A stretch of DNA of 13,647 nt from Chloroflexota bacterium. GTDB lineage: Bacteria; Chloroflexota; Dehalococcoidia; UBA1151; TMED-70. The stretch is from positions 87 to 13,733 of the forward strand of contig PBHA01000008.1 in assembly GCA_002719425.1 (NCBI GenBank), written 5' to 3'. A program made the position numbers and the translations under genes. The notes below the pieces were generated by a model. It searched no databases and was not told the origin of the DNA. It saw nothing but the letters and a program-made list of their open reading frames with translations. Of this stretch, positions 1 to 5,457 are shown piece after piece; the first letter of the stretch is position 1; each line of letters starts with the position of its first letter.

Positions 1-64
1 CAGGTTCTTCTGCTTTAGGTTCTTCTGATGCAGATTCTTGAGATTTTTTTTCTTCTTCGTTCAT
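1..64 (-). CDS. 5' end of an acidic protein, probably ribosomal protein L19 (partial)
   Basis: Only the first 21 codons are inside the window; the gene continues past the left edge. Reading from an ATG at 64, the peptide begins MNEEEKKSQ and continues as an acidic, Glu/Pro/Lys/Ala-rich stretch ending SEEPKAEEP, so it is low-complexity and probably disordered. The frame stays open upstream to a GTG at 91, which would add the residues VIKKVNVIE; neither start has a clear Shine-Dalgarno, so the start is unsettled. The gene follows trmD on the same strand, and in most bacteria rplS (L19) lies directly after trmD. The identification rests on position alone, because no L19 core sequence is visible. 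L19 proteins with acidic N-terminal extensions are plausible but not shown here. Confidence 0.45.
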   Translation of the reverse strand, partial: MNEEEKKSQESASEEPKAEEP

Positions 65-119
65 TTCTATTACATTAACTTTTTTTATCACACGAAGTAG
101 TTAATAATATCATTTAAGT

Positions 120-147
120 ACTATAAAGATATAGCATTTAAGTTCAA
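120..147 (-). promoter_or_regulatory. Candidate promoter for the gene after trmD
   Basis: On the minus strand, TTGAAC (147 to 142) and TATAGT (125 to 120) are 16 nt apart. They match the sigma-70 hexamers at 4/6 and 5/6 positions. The -35 lies over the trmD stop codon. Transcription would start near 113, ahead of the partial gene at 1-64 or its upstream GTG at 91. A 9-bp direct repeat, CATTTAAGT on the plus strand, occurs at 111-119 and 135-143, a 24-bp period flanking the -10. AT-rich sequence makes chance hits easy, so this is only a candidate. Confidence 0.35.
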
Positions 148-830
148 TTTATAAGATCATCTCTCCTTTTTTTTGTTCTAGCTAAAGATATTTCTTTTCG
201 CCATTGCAGAATTTTCTTGTGATCACCTGACAATAGAACTTTTGGTACTTTTTTACCTCTATATTCATTTGGTTTTGTATAAACAGGACCCTTTAAAATT
301 GATTTAAAATTATCTCCAAATGAATCATTCAGTAAAGATTTTTCATTCCCTAAAAATCCAGGGGATAATCTAGACATTGCTTCTAAAAGAAGAAGTGCTG
401 GTAACTCGCCTCCTGAAACAACAAAATCTCCAACAGAAATTTCTAGATCAATTTTTTCTTCAATGAATCTTTCATCAACTCCTTCATAGCGACCACATAC
501 AAAAATCAAATTAGATTTTTTATAAAGATTGTTTATTAGTTCAGAATCAATAAGTTTTCCTTGTGGTGAAAATAAGATTTTGTAACATTTGTTATTTCTT
601 TTTTTTTCGATGTAATCGACTGCATTAGACAAGGGTTCTGGCATTAATACCATTCCAGGCTCAATGCCATACTGTTTGTCATCAACTTGACGATGTTTAT
701 ATGGTGAAAAATCCCTTAATTGATGAGCTTTAATTTTTACTTTAGGAGAAATATTTTTTGAGAAAGGTTGAGATGAAATATAATCTTCTATAATCTCAGG
801 GAAAAGAGTTATTATATCTATATTTTTCAT
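144..830 (-). CDS. trmD: tRNA (guanine-N1)-methyltransferase TrmD
   Basis: TrmD methylates N1 of G37, 3' of the anticodon, using S-adenosylmethionine, and so prevents +1 frameshifting. The protein has 228 residues, close to the usual 230-250. The trefoil-knot SPOUT signatures are clear: GRYEGVDE (about residues 113-120) and GDFVVSGGELPAL (about 134-146), followed by the conserved LSPG segment. The C-terminal tRNA-binding part ends in the typical KILQWRKE...RTKKRRDDL pattern. I chose the ATG at 830 because AAGGG lies 8 nt upstream. A TTG at 836 in the same frame would overlap the mogA stop as TTGA but has poorly spaced SD sequence. The gene follows mogA with a 2-nt gap and is presumably co-transcribed with it. 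rpsP and rimM, frequent upstream partners elsewhere, are not directly upstream here. Confidence 0.96.
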   Translation of the reverse strand: MKNIDIITLFPEIIEDYISSQPFSKNISPKVKIKAHQLRDFSPYKHRQVDDKQYGIEPGMVLMPEPLSNAVDYIEKKRNNKCYKILFSPQGKLIDSELINNLYKKSNLIFVCGRYEGVDERFIEEKIDLEISVGDFVVSGGELPALLLLEAMSRLSPGFLGNEKSLLNDSFGDNFKSILKGPVYTKPNEYRGKKVPKVLLSGDHKKILQWRKEISLARTKKRRDDLIN

Positions 831-832
831 TT

Positions 833-1315
833 TCAATGCCCTTGTTTACCTTCAATAAGATCAAACATATGAGGTAAAACTTCTACAATAGATCTTAATC
901 CGTCTTTTACTCCTCCTGGGCTTCCAGGCAGATTGAGAATAATTTTATTATTTGCTACACCGCATAAACCACGGTATAAAATTGATGTTTTGATTTTTTC
1001 ATAACTAGAATTTCTTATCAATTCAGGTATTCCGGGTATATTTTTTTCTAAAAACTCACTTGTAATTTCAGGTGTAATATCTCTTTGGGAAATACCCGTC
1101 CCGCCTGTAGTAACAATTAGGTTTACCTGATTGATATAAATATATTTTTCTAAAGCTAATTTTATTTCTGAGGGTTCATCAGGTATTAAAACTCTATCGT
1201 ATAATTTCAAATTATAAGAAGTTAGGGTTTCTACAATAATATCTCCACTTTTATCCTTTATAGAGGGATCTTCAGCCCTTGAGTCAGATAAGGTTATTGA
1301 AACAAAATTTTTCAT
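833..1315 (-). CDS. MogA/MoaB-family molybdopterin adenylyltransferase
   Basis: Members of this family act in molybdenum cofactor synthesis. MogA, and MoaB in some lineages, adenylates molybdopterin before metal insertion. The protein has 160 residues, the normal size for a single MoCF_biosynth domain. It shows the molybdopterin-binding motif TTGGTGISQRDITPE (residues 69-83) and the second signature LPGSPGGVKDGL (129-140). Sequence alone cannot separate MogA from MoaB, so no symbol is given. The start is an ATG at 1315 with no recognisable SD; a TATAAT lies only 6 nt upstream, compatible with a leaderless transcript. It is the first gene of the minus-strand group with trmD. No other Moco gene is in the window, so the pairing with a tRNA modification gene looks like operon convenience rather than a shared pathway. 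Confidence 0.9.
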   Translation of the reverse strand: MKNFVSITLSDSRAEDPSIKDKSGDIIVETLTSYNLKLYDRVLIPDEPSEIKLALEKYIYINQVNLIVTTGGTGISQRDITPEITSEFLEKNIPGIPELIRNSSYEKIKTSILYRGLCGVANNKIILNLPGSPGGVKDGLRSIVEVLPHMFDLIEGKQGH

Positions 1316-1321
1316 AATTTT

Positions 1322-1327
1322 ATTATA
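1322..1327 (-). promoter_or_regulatory. Candidate -10 element for mogA-trmD
   Basis: A perfect TATAAT on the minus strand (1327 to 1322) ends 6 nt before the mogA ATG at 1315. Initiation about 7 nt downstream would fall on or next to the start codon, giving a leaderless mRNA, in line with the lack of an SD. No convincing -35 is seen at 16-18 nt. Another -10-like TATAAA on the minus strand at 1374-1369 would instead give a leader of roughly 45 nt. Confidence 0.3.
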
Positions 1328-1355
1328 AATGAAATAAATCTGTATTTACCTACAA

Positions 1356-1385
1356 TTGAAATTCATTATTTATAAATGAGAAAAT
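1356..1385 (+). promoter_or_regulatory. Candidate promoter for rsmH-ftsA-ftsZ
   Basis: TTGAAA at 1356-1361 (5/6 to the -35 consensus) and GAAAAT at 1380-1385 (4/6 to the -10) are 18 nt apart, giving a start near 1392 and a leader of about 40 nt. The surrounding 119 bp between mogA and rsmH is very AT-rich and must hold promoters for both directions. Other -10-like strings such as TATAAA at 1385-1390 are present, so the exact assignment is weak. Confidence 0.3.
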
Positions 1386-1424
1386 ATAAATAATAATACT
1401 AAGAATTCAAAAAATGAGTTCACT

Positions 1425-1428
1425 GAGG
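1425..1428 (+). promoter_or_regulatory. Shine-Dalgarno that fixes the rsmH TTG start
   Basis: GAGG sits 6 nt before the TTG at 1435. An in-frame TAG at 1429-1431 rules out any earlier start, including the ATG at 1414-1416, which would encode only five residues (MSSLR) before that stop. The TTG at 1441 is too far from the SD. The five-codon frame ends inside the ribosome-binding site and could affect rsmH translation, but it may equally be chance. Confidence 0.65.
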
Positions 1429-1434
1429 TAGAAT

Positions 1435-2370
1435 TTGATTTTGAAAAATATCGACATACAGCATATACCTGTAATGGTTCCTGAAGTTTTAAAGTACTTA
1501 AAAGTTTCTGCAGTAGGTAGATACATAGATTGTACTCTAGGGGAAGGAGGACACACTAAAAGTATTCTTGAAGCGAGTAATCCTGGGGGTGAAGTTCTTG
1601 GGATTGACGCAGATCATGAAGCAATAGAAGTTTCAAAGAATAGGCTTGAAAGGTACGGTGAAAGATTTGTATTTGAGAATTCTAACTTTAAGAATATTAA
1701 AAAGATAGCTATGAAATCAAATTTTGTTCCCTGCCATGGAATTCTTTTCGATTTGGGCGTTTCTTCATTACAACTTGATAAAGAAGCTAGAGGATTTTCG
1801 TTTAGAAGAAAAGCTCCTTTAGATATGAGATTCTCGATCAATCAAACTCTTACAGCAGAGGAGGTACTTAATACTTTTTCTGAATCAGAAATTTCAGATA
1901 TTTTATATCAGTATGGCGAAGAAAGACAATCTCGAAAAATAGCAAGACTAATAGTCGAAAACAGACCACTATCAAATGCAGATCAGCTTTCAAATCTTAT
2001 AAAAAACAACATAAAGCAAATAAACTATAAAATAAATCCATCAACAAAAACTTTTCAAGCATTAAGGATATATATCAATGAGGAATTAAATTCTCTTACT
2101 CAGGCTTTAGAACAATCACTAGAAATCTTAGAAGTTGGAGGAAGAATGGCTGTAATTTCTTATCATTCATTGGAAGATAGAATAGTAAAAAATTACTTTA
2201 AGAAGGAATCAAAATATTGTATTTGTCCGCCAAATATACCAGAATGTGATTGTGGACATATTCCAAAATTGAAAGTCATTACAAAAAAGCCTGTTTCTCC
2301 ATCTCAAAGTGAGATAGATGCAAATAAAAGAAGTAGAAGTGCAAAATTAAGGGTTATTGAAAGAATATAA
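1435..2370 (+). CDS. rsmH: 16S rRNA (cytosine(1402)-N4)-methyltransferase RsmH (MraW)
   Basis: RsmH methylates N4 of C1402 in the decoding centre of 16S rRNA, using S-adenosylmethionine. It has 311 residues, the normal family length. Visible motifs, in order, are the HIPVMVPEV N-terminus, the SAM-binding DCTLGEGGHT loop (about 32-41), GIDAD at the end of the second strand, FDLGVSS...D...RGFSF with DMRF, YGEERQSRKIA, TFQALRIYINEEL, and the ISYHSLEDRIVK box. The conserved C-terminal part has a Cys-rich CICPP...CDCG stretch and ends in KRSRSAKLRVIE. The start is TTG at 1435, set by an SD and an in-frame stop just upstream. This is the first gene of the reduced division cluster. mraZ, ftsL, ftsI and all mur genes, which surround rsmH in most bacteria, are missing here. 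Confidence 0.97.
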   Translation: MILKNIDIQHIPVMVPEVLKYLKVSAVGRYIDCTLGEGGHTKSILEASNPGGEVLGIDADHEAIEVSKNRLERYGERFVFENSNFKNIKKIAMKSNFVPCHGILFDLGVSSLQLDKEARGFSFRRKAPLDMRFSINQTLTAEEVLNTFSESEISDILYQYGEERQSRKIARLIVENRPLSNADQLSNLIKNNIKQINYKINPSTKTFQALRIYINEELNSLTQALEQSLEILEVGGRMAVISYHSLEDRIVKNYFKKESKYCICPPNIPECDCGHIPKLKVITKKPVSPSQSEIDANKRSRSAKLRVIERI

Positions 2371-2371
2371 T

Positions 2372-3679
2372 ATGACTAAATTATTATCTATAGATATAGG
2401 ATCTTATTCAAGTAAGTTGATTTTGACTGAAAAAATTTCAAATACCATTGAAGTTCTATTTTTTTCAGAAAAAAGCTACGCAGAACCATTACGAGAAAAA
2501 ATAACTACAGAAAATTCTGAAGTAATTGCAAATCAAATAAATAATCTTGTCAGAGATTTCAAGAATGTAGAGGGAGAAATTGTGTCATGCAATGTATCAT
2601 TTGGAGGATCTTCTGTAAATTCCGCTATAATTGATTCTTCGTTAGAAAATATGGATTCTAGTGAAATTATTACGCAAGATCAATTAAATCTTTTGACAAA
2701 AAATAATCCAAAGATAAATTCATTTATATCAAAAACTACAGCACATATTATACCTTTAGAATATTCGTTGGATGGAATGATAGGAATAAGACACCCTCTA
2801 GGCATGCACTCAAAAAAACTTAGTGTAAGTAATCTCTACGTAAATATCGAAGATGATGATATTTCAAAATCTAAAGAAATTTTAATTAGATCTGGATTAG
2901 AAACAAAAATTATTGCATCAGAGTCAATCGTCACTTCTAATTATTTACTAAATTCTGATGAGAAAGAAATTGGATCACTAATAATTGATATAGGTGCTGC
3001 AAGCACAGATTTCTGCTATTCAAGAAAAGGAAAGCCAATTCTTATTGGTTCTTTGCCAGTAGGAGGAAATCAATTTACATCTGACTTATCTATAGCATTT
3101 TCTACTAATTTAGACTTTGCAAATCAACTAAAATTAGAAACAAGTTGTACGCCAGAAAATGAAAGAATAGCAGAGAAAGTAATCGTTAAGCAGAACGAAA
3201 CAAGTAAAACTTTCGAGATTACAAAAAGGCAGATTTCACAAGTACTTAAAGAACGAGCAATAGAGTTATTTAATTTGATAAGACAAGAAATAATAGATAA
3301 ATTGGGGACAGAAAATTTACCTGAAAGAATAATACTCTGCGGTGGGGGAAGTAGGTTAGAAGGTATAGTTCCTTTATCTAGGTATATTTTTCAAGCTAAA
3401 TCGAGGCTTATAGACTCTAAAAACATAAAATTTTTAGGTGAGAATCTACCTATTGAGGCTATGGGAGTAATGTCATTAGCAAGCTATTGTCATAACCTCA
3501 CTTCAAACACAGAATATGTTCTTGAAGGCTCTTCAAAAAATAACCCAAAAACTACAAATGCTTCAAATGCTAATAGCATTACTTTGGGCAAAATTGGTTC
3601 TAAGCTACAATTTAGTGTTAAAATATTAAGAAAAAAAATAAATATAATATCAACAAGAATAAAAAATATTCTCAAATAA
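2372..3679 (+). CDS. ftsA: Cell division protein FtsA, actin-like membrane tether of FtsZ
   Basis: FtsA is an actin-fold ATPase that binds the FtsZ C-terminal peptide and anchors the Z-ring to the membrane. With the ATG at 2372 it has 435 residues. The nucleotide-binding signatures are present: phosphate-1 IDIGSYSSK (residues 7-15), phosphate-2 DIGAASTD (206-213) and the adenosine motif CGGGSR (about 323-328). The last 21 residues (415-435, from SVKIL to NILK) alternate Ile/Leu/Val with Lys/Arg, as in the membrane-targeting amphipathic helix of FtsA. It follows a variable, Asn/Ser/Thr-rich linker at about 385-410. The ATG lies 1 nt after the rsmH stop; an in-frame TTG at 2357 would overlap rsmH and has an SD only 3 nt away, so I prefer ATG. 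The reading is FtsA rather than MreB or PilM because ftsZ follows directly. Confidence 0.93.
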   Translation: MTKLLSIDIGSYSSKLILTEKISNTIEVLFFSEKSYAEPLREKITTENSEVIANQINNLVRDFKNVEGEIVSCNVSFGGSSVNSAIIDSSLENMDSSEIITQDQLNLLTKNNPKINSFISKTTAHIIPLEYSLDGMIGIRHPLGMHSKKLSVSNLYVNIEDDDISKSKEILIRSGLETKIIASESIVTSNYLLNSDEKEIGSLIIDIGAASTDFCYSRKGKPILIGSLPVGGNQFTSDLSIAFSTNLDFANQLKLETSCTPENERIAEKVIVKQNETSKTFEITKRQISQVLKERAIELFNLIRQEIIDKLGTENLPERIILCGGGSRLEGIVPLSRYIFQAKSRLIDSKNIKFLGENLPIEAMGVMSLASYCHNLTSNTEYVLEGSSKNNPKTTNASNANSITLGKIGSKLQFSVKILRKKINIISTRIKNILK

Positions 3680-3683
3680 AGGA
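3678..3683 (+). promoter_or_regulatory. Ribosome binding site of ftsZ
   Basis: AAAGGA overlaps the ftsA stop codon (3677-3679) and lies 7 nt before the TTG at 3691. The next in-frame codon is GTA, and no ATG falls in the spacing window, so the SD supports TTG initiation. Confidence 0.65.
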
Positions 3684-3690
3684 AAATAGT

Positions 3691-4773
3691 TTGGTACAAG
3701 ATTCTAATCAAAATATAGGGCAAGCTAAAGTAGCTGTTGTAGGAGTTGGTGGAGGAGGTTCTAATGCAGTTAATAGAATGTATAAAAATAAAATCTCTCA
3801 TATAGAATATGCAACTATTAATACTGATGCACAGGCACTATCAAACTCAGATGTACCTAGTAAACTAAGGGTTGGTGATAGATTGGCAAGAGGAATGGGT
3901 GTTGGTGGAAATCCAGAAAAAGGTAGACTTTGCCATGAAGAAGACAGAGAACATATTCTCGATTTGGTAAAAGATCAAGATATGGTTTTTATTGCAGCAG
4001 GAATGGGAGGAGGAACAGGTACAGGTGGAGCACCAGTAGTAGCTAGTGTAGCCAAAGACTCAGGAGCTTTAACGGTTGGAGTAGTAACTAAGCCTTTTTC
4101 ATTCGAAGGTTCTCAGAGAATTAAACAAGCTGAAGAAGGTGTATCAAGATTAGAAGAGCAGTGTGACACATTGATTGTTGTTCCAAACGACAGGCTATTA
4201 CTTGCTTCTGATACAAATATTTCTATGGATATGGCATTTAGAAGAGCAGATGATGTCCTAAGGCAAGGCGTTCAATCAATAGCAGAATTAATACTGACTC
4301 CTGGAGAAATAAACTTAGACTTTGCAGATGTTACTACCATAATGAAGAATGCTGGCCCTGCATGGATGGCCATTGGAACAGGAAAAGGAGAAGATAAAGC
4401 TATAGAAGCCGCAGAAATGGCTCTGTCATCTCCCCTACTTGAACAAACTATTGATGGAGCTAAAGGAGTCCTATTTAATATTACAGGAGGCTCTGACTTA
4501 TCGATTAATGAAATAGAACAAGCATCCCAAACGATCTCATCCGTTGTAGATCCCGATGCAAATATAATTTTTGGTACTGTAACTGACGAAAGATTAAGTA
4601 ATGAGATGAGAATTACCCTTATTGGTACAGGTTTTCCATCATTAAATCAAACTTCACAGCAAACAAGAACTGAGAGAACAACTACTCGTACAGACACTAG
4701 ATCAACTGATAATAATTCAAACCAAAATAATGACAAAAATAATCTAGATCTTCCTCCTTTCCTTAGAAAATAG
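3691..4773 (+). CDS. ftsZ: Cell division GTPase FtsZ
   Basis: FtsZ is the tubulin-like GTPase that polymerises at midcell. It has 360 residues. The N-terminal [13 protein letters not shown] (about 18-30) and the tubulin signature GGGTGTG (106-112) bind GTP. The T7 loop NLDFADV (from N208, with D210 and D213) supplies the catalytic acidic residues to the neighbouring subunit. The conserved core ends near 315 and is followed by a short, polar linker of about 35 residues rich in Thr, Arg, Asn and Gln. The last residues DLPPFLRK form the C-terminal peptide that binds FtsA. The start is TTG, supported by a good SD. It is probably co-transcribed with ftsA, 11 nt upstream; a separate promoter for nrdR begins about 90 nt after the stop. 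Confidence 0.98.
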   Translation: MVQDSNQNIGQAKVAVVGVGGGGSNAVNRMYKNKISHIEYATINTDAQALSNSDVPSKLRVGDRLARGMGVGGNPEKGRLCHEEDREHILDLVKDQDMVFIAAGMGGGTGTGGAPVVASVAKDSGALTVGVVTKPFSFEGSQRIKQAEEGVSRLEEQCDTLIVVPNDRLLLASDTNISMDMAFRRADDVLRQGVQSIAELILTPGEINLDFADVTTIMKNAGPAWMAIGTGKGEDKAIEAAEMALSSPLLEQTIDGAKGVLFNITGGSDLSINEIEQASQTISSVVDPDANIIFGTVTDERLSNEMRITLIGTGFPSLNQTSQQTRTERTTTRTDTRSTDNNSNQNNDKNNLDLPPFLRK

Positions 4774-4804
4774 ATAAATGGCTTATTAAATTTATATCCA
4801 TTCT

Positions 4805-4834
4805 TGCTTTTTAGATGATTTTAGATAAAAAGCA
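4805..4834 (+). terminator. AT-rich hairpin after ftsZ, weak terminator candidate
   Basis: TGCTTTTTA (4805-4813) and TAAAAAGCA (4826-4834) form a perfect 9-bp stem around a 12-nt loop, 32 nt after the ftsZ stop. No U-run follows the stem on either strand and only two base pairs are G-C, so intrinsic termination is doubtful. It may instead be part of the nrdR control region, since its right arm lies 2 nt from the first NrdR-like box. Confidence 0.25.
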
Positions 4835-4836
4835 CT

Positions 4837-4852
4837 ACACAATATGTAGTAC
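4837..4852 (+). promoter_or_regulatory. NrdR box 1 (distal), upstream of nrdR
   Basis: ACACAATATGTAGTAC matches the published NrdR-box consensus acaCwAtATaTwGtgt at 13 of 16 positions. The central ten bases CAATATGTAG match at 9 of 10. The site lies just upstream of the -35 of the nrdR promoter. It also reads as a slightly shifted palindrome, ACTACA-CAATA-TGTAGT (4834-4850). The match was made by eye against the consensus. Confidence 0.7.
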
Positions 4853-4859
4853 ATCAAGC

Positions 4860-4889
4860 TTGACAAAGCCACTACTAATAGTAGATAGT
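4860..4889 (+). promoter_or_regulatory. Promoter of the nrdR-nrdJ-pdxA-proC-yggT operon
   Basis: A perfect -35 TTGACA at 4860-4865 and a 4/6 -10 GATAGT at 4884-4889 are 18 nt apart. The predicted start is near 4896, leaving a leader of about 41 nt before the nrdR ATG at 4937. The leader has no evident SD close to that ATG and holds a T-run at 4918-4925. NrdR-like boxes lie immediately upstream of the -35 and inside the spacer, the layout expected for repression. Confidence 0.6.
4869..4884 (+). promoter_or_regulatory. NrdR box 2 (proximal), between -35 and -10
   Basis: The 16 bases at 4869-4884 match the NrdR-box consensus at 11 positions, keeping the C(w)A and (w)G flanks but not the central TAT. 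They contain the palindrome CTACT-AAT-AGTAG (4872-4884). The centre lies exactly 32 bp from that of box 1 (three helical turns), with 16 bp between the boxes. Tandem NrdR boxes in other bacteria are typically separated by 15-16 bp. The spacing is the main reason to accept this weaker site. Confidence 0.6.
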
Positions 4890-4936
4890 TAAATATACCC
4901 GAAAAAAAAGCGGAACATTTTTTTTGATTTAAAACT

Positions 4937-5452
4937 ATGAATTGTCCATATTGTGATAACCAAGAATCTAAAGTAGTAGACTCTAGATACATACAGGATG
5001 GTATTAGAAGACGTCGTGAATGTTTGATGTGTTCTCTTAGATTTACTACCTATGAAAAAATTCATTCACAATTATTGAACGTTAATAAGAGGGATAATTC
5101 AAAAGAAACTTTTTCAGTAGAAAAACTAACAAAAAGTATTTCTACAGCTTGTAAAAAAAGACCTATTTCAAAGGAAAAAATTGAAAAAATAGCTATAGAT
5201 ATAGAGACTAATTTACTTCAAAATCATGGATCTGAAATCTCATCTAATCTAATAGGACAGATGGTTTTGAACGAACTTTTGAAGTTAGATAAAGTTAGTT
5301 ATATTAGATTTTCTAGTGTTTATAGAGACTTTCAAAATGAGGACAGTTTTGTTGACGAGATAGACAAGCTTAAAACAGAAAAAATGATTAATTCAAAAAA
5401 TCAAATGGAAATGTTCCCTAGATCAAAAAAAACAAAAAAAGAAAAGGAGTAA
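4937..5452 (+). CDS. nrdR: Transcriptional repressor NrdR
   Basis: NrdR senses ATP/dATP through an ATP-cone domain and represses ribonucleotide reductase genes when dATP is plentiful. The 171-residue protein opens with MNCPYC and the zinc ribbon ligands C3, C6, C29 and C32, enclosing the DSR and RRRREC signatures of the DNA-binding part. The ATP-cone spans about residues 50-140, from VNKRD through FSVEKLTKSI to FSSVYRDF. The tail is Lys-rich; it is encoded by A8-C-A7 (5425-5440), next to the SD of nrdJ. Length is at the long end of the family's usual 150-170. Its own promoter carries two NrdR-like boxes, so autoregulation together with nrdJ is expected. nrdJ follows after 5 nt. Confidence 0.97.
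   Translation: MNCPYCDNQESKVVDSRYIQDGIRRRRECLMCSLRFTTYEKIHSQLLNVNKRDNSKETFSVEKLTKSISTACKKRPISKEKIEKIAIDIETNLLQNHGSEISSNLIGQMVLNELLKLDKVSYIRFSSVYRDFQNEDSFVDEIDKLKTEKMINSKNQMEMFPRSKKTKKEKE
5444..5449 (+). promoter_or_regulatory. Strong ribosome binding site of nrdJ
   Basis: AAGGAG lies 8 nt before the nrdJ ATG at 5458 and includes the last codon of nrdR. It follows a purine-rich A8-C-A7 stretch, which should keep it unstructured. It is the best SD in the window, fitting a protein needed in larger amounts than its repressor. Confidence 0.7.
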
Positions 5453-5457
5453 AACTA

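Noticed and set aside
1323..1379. Direct repeat TTATAAATGA at 1323-1332 and 1370-1379
   Set aside because: Ten AT-rich bases repeated in a 119-bp AT-rich intergenic region are readily explained by composition; no symmetry or further copies seen.
1614..1841. Minus-strand reading frame of 75 codons inside rsmH
   Set aside because: It lies wholly opposite conserved rsmH sequence, has no recognisable domain and no ribosome binding site; a frame shadow.
3490..3801. Hydrophobic 103-codon minus-strand frame across the ftsA-ftsZ junction
   Set aside because: It is antisense to the FtsA C-terminus and the FtsZ N-terminus; the Ile/Phe-rich look comes from antisense A-rich codons.
4777..4802. AATGG/CCATT inverted repeat just after ftsZ as a terminator
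   Set aside because: Only 5 bp with a 16-nt loop and no U-run; too weak.
4792..4992. Minus-strand 66-codon frame over the ftsZ-nrdR intergenic region
   Set aside because: It covers the promoter, the NrdR boxes and the zinc-ribbon codons of nrdR, and has no known motif; regulatory sequence explains the region better.
5425..5440. A8-C-A7 run near the nrdR end as a programmed slippage site
   Set aside because: It encodes only the Lys-rich tail a few codons before the stop, and no alternative frame of interest follows; more likely it keeps the nrdJ SD accessible.
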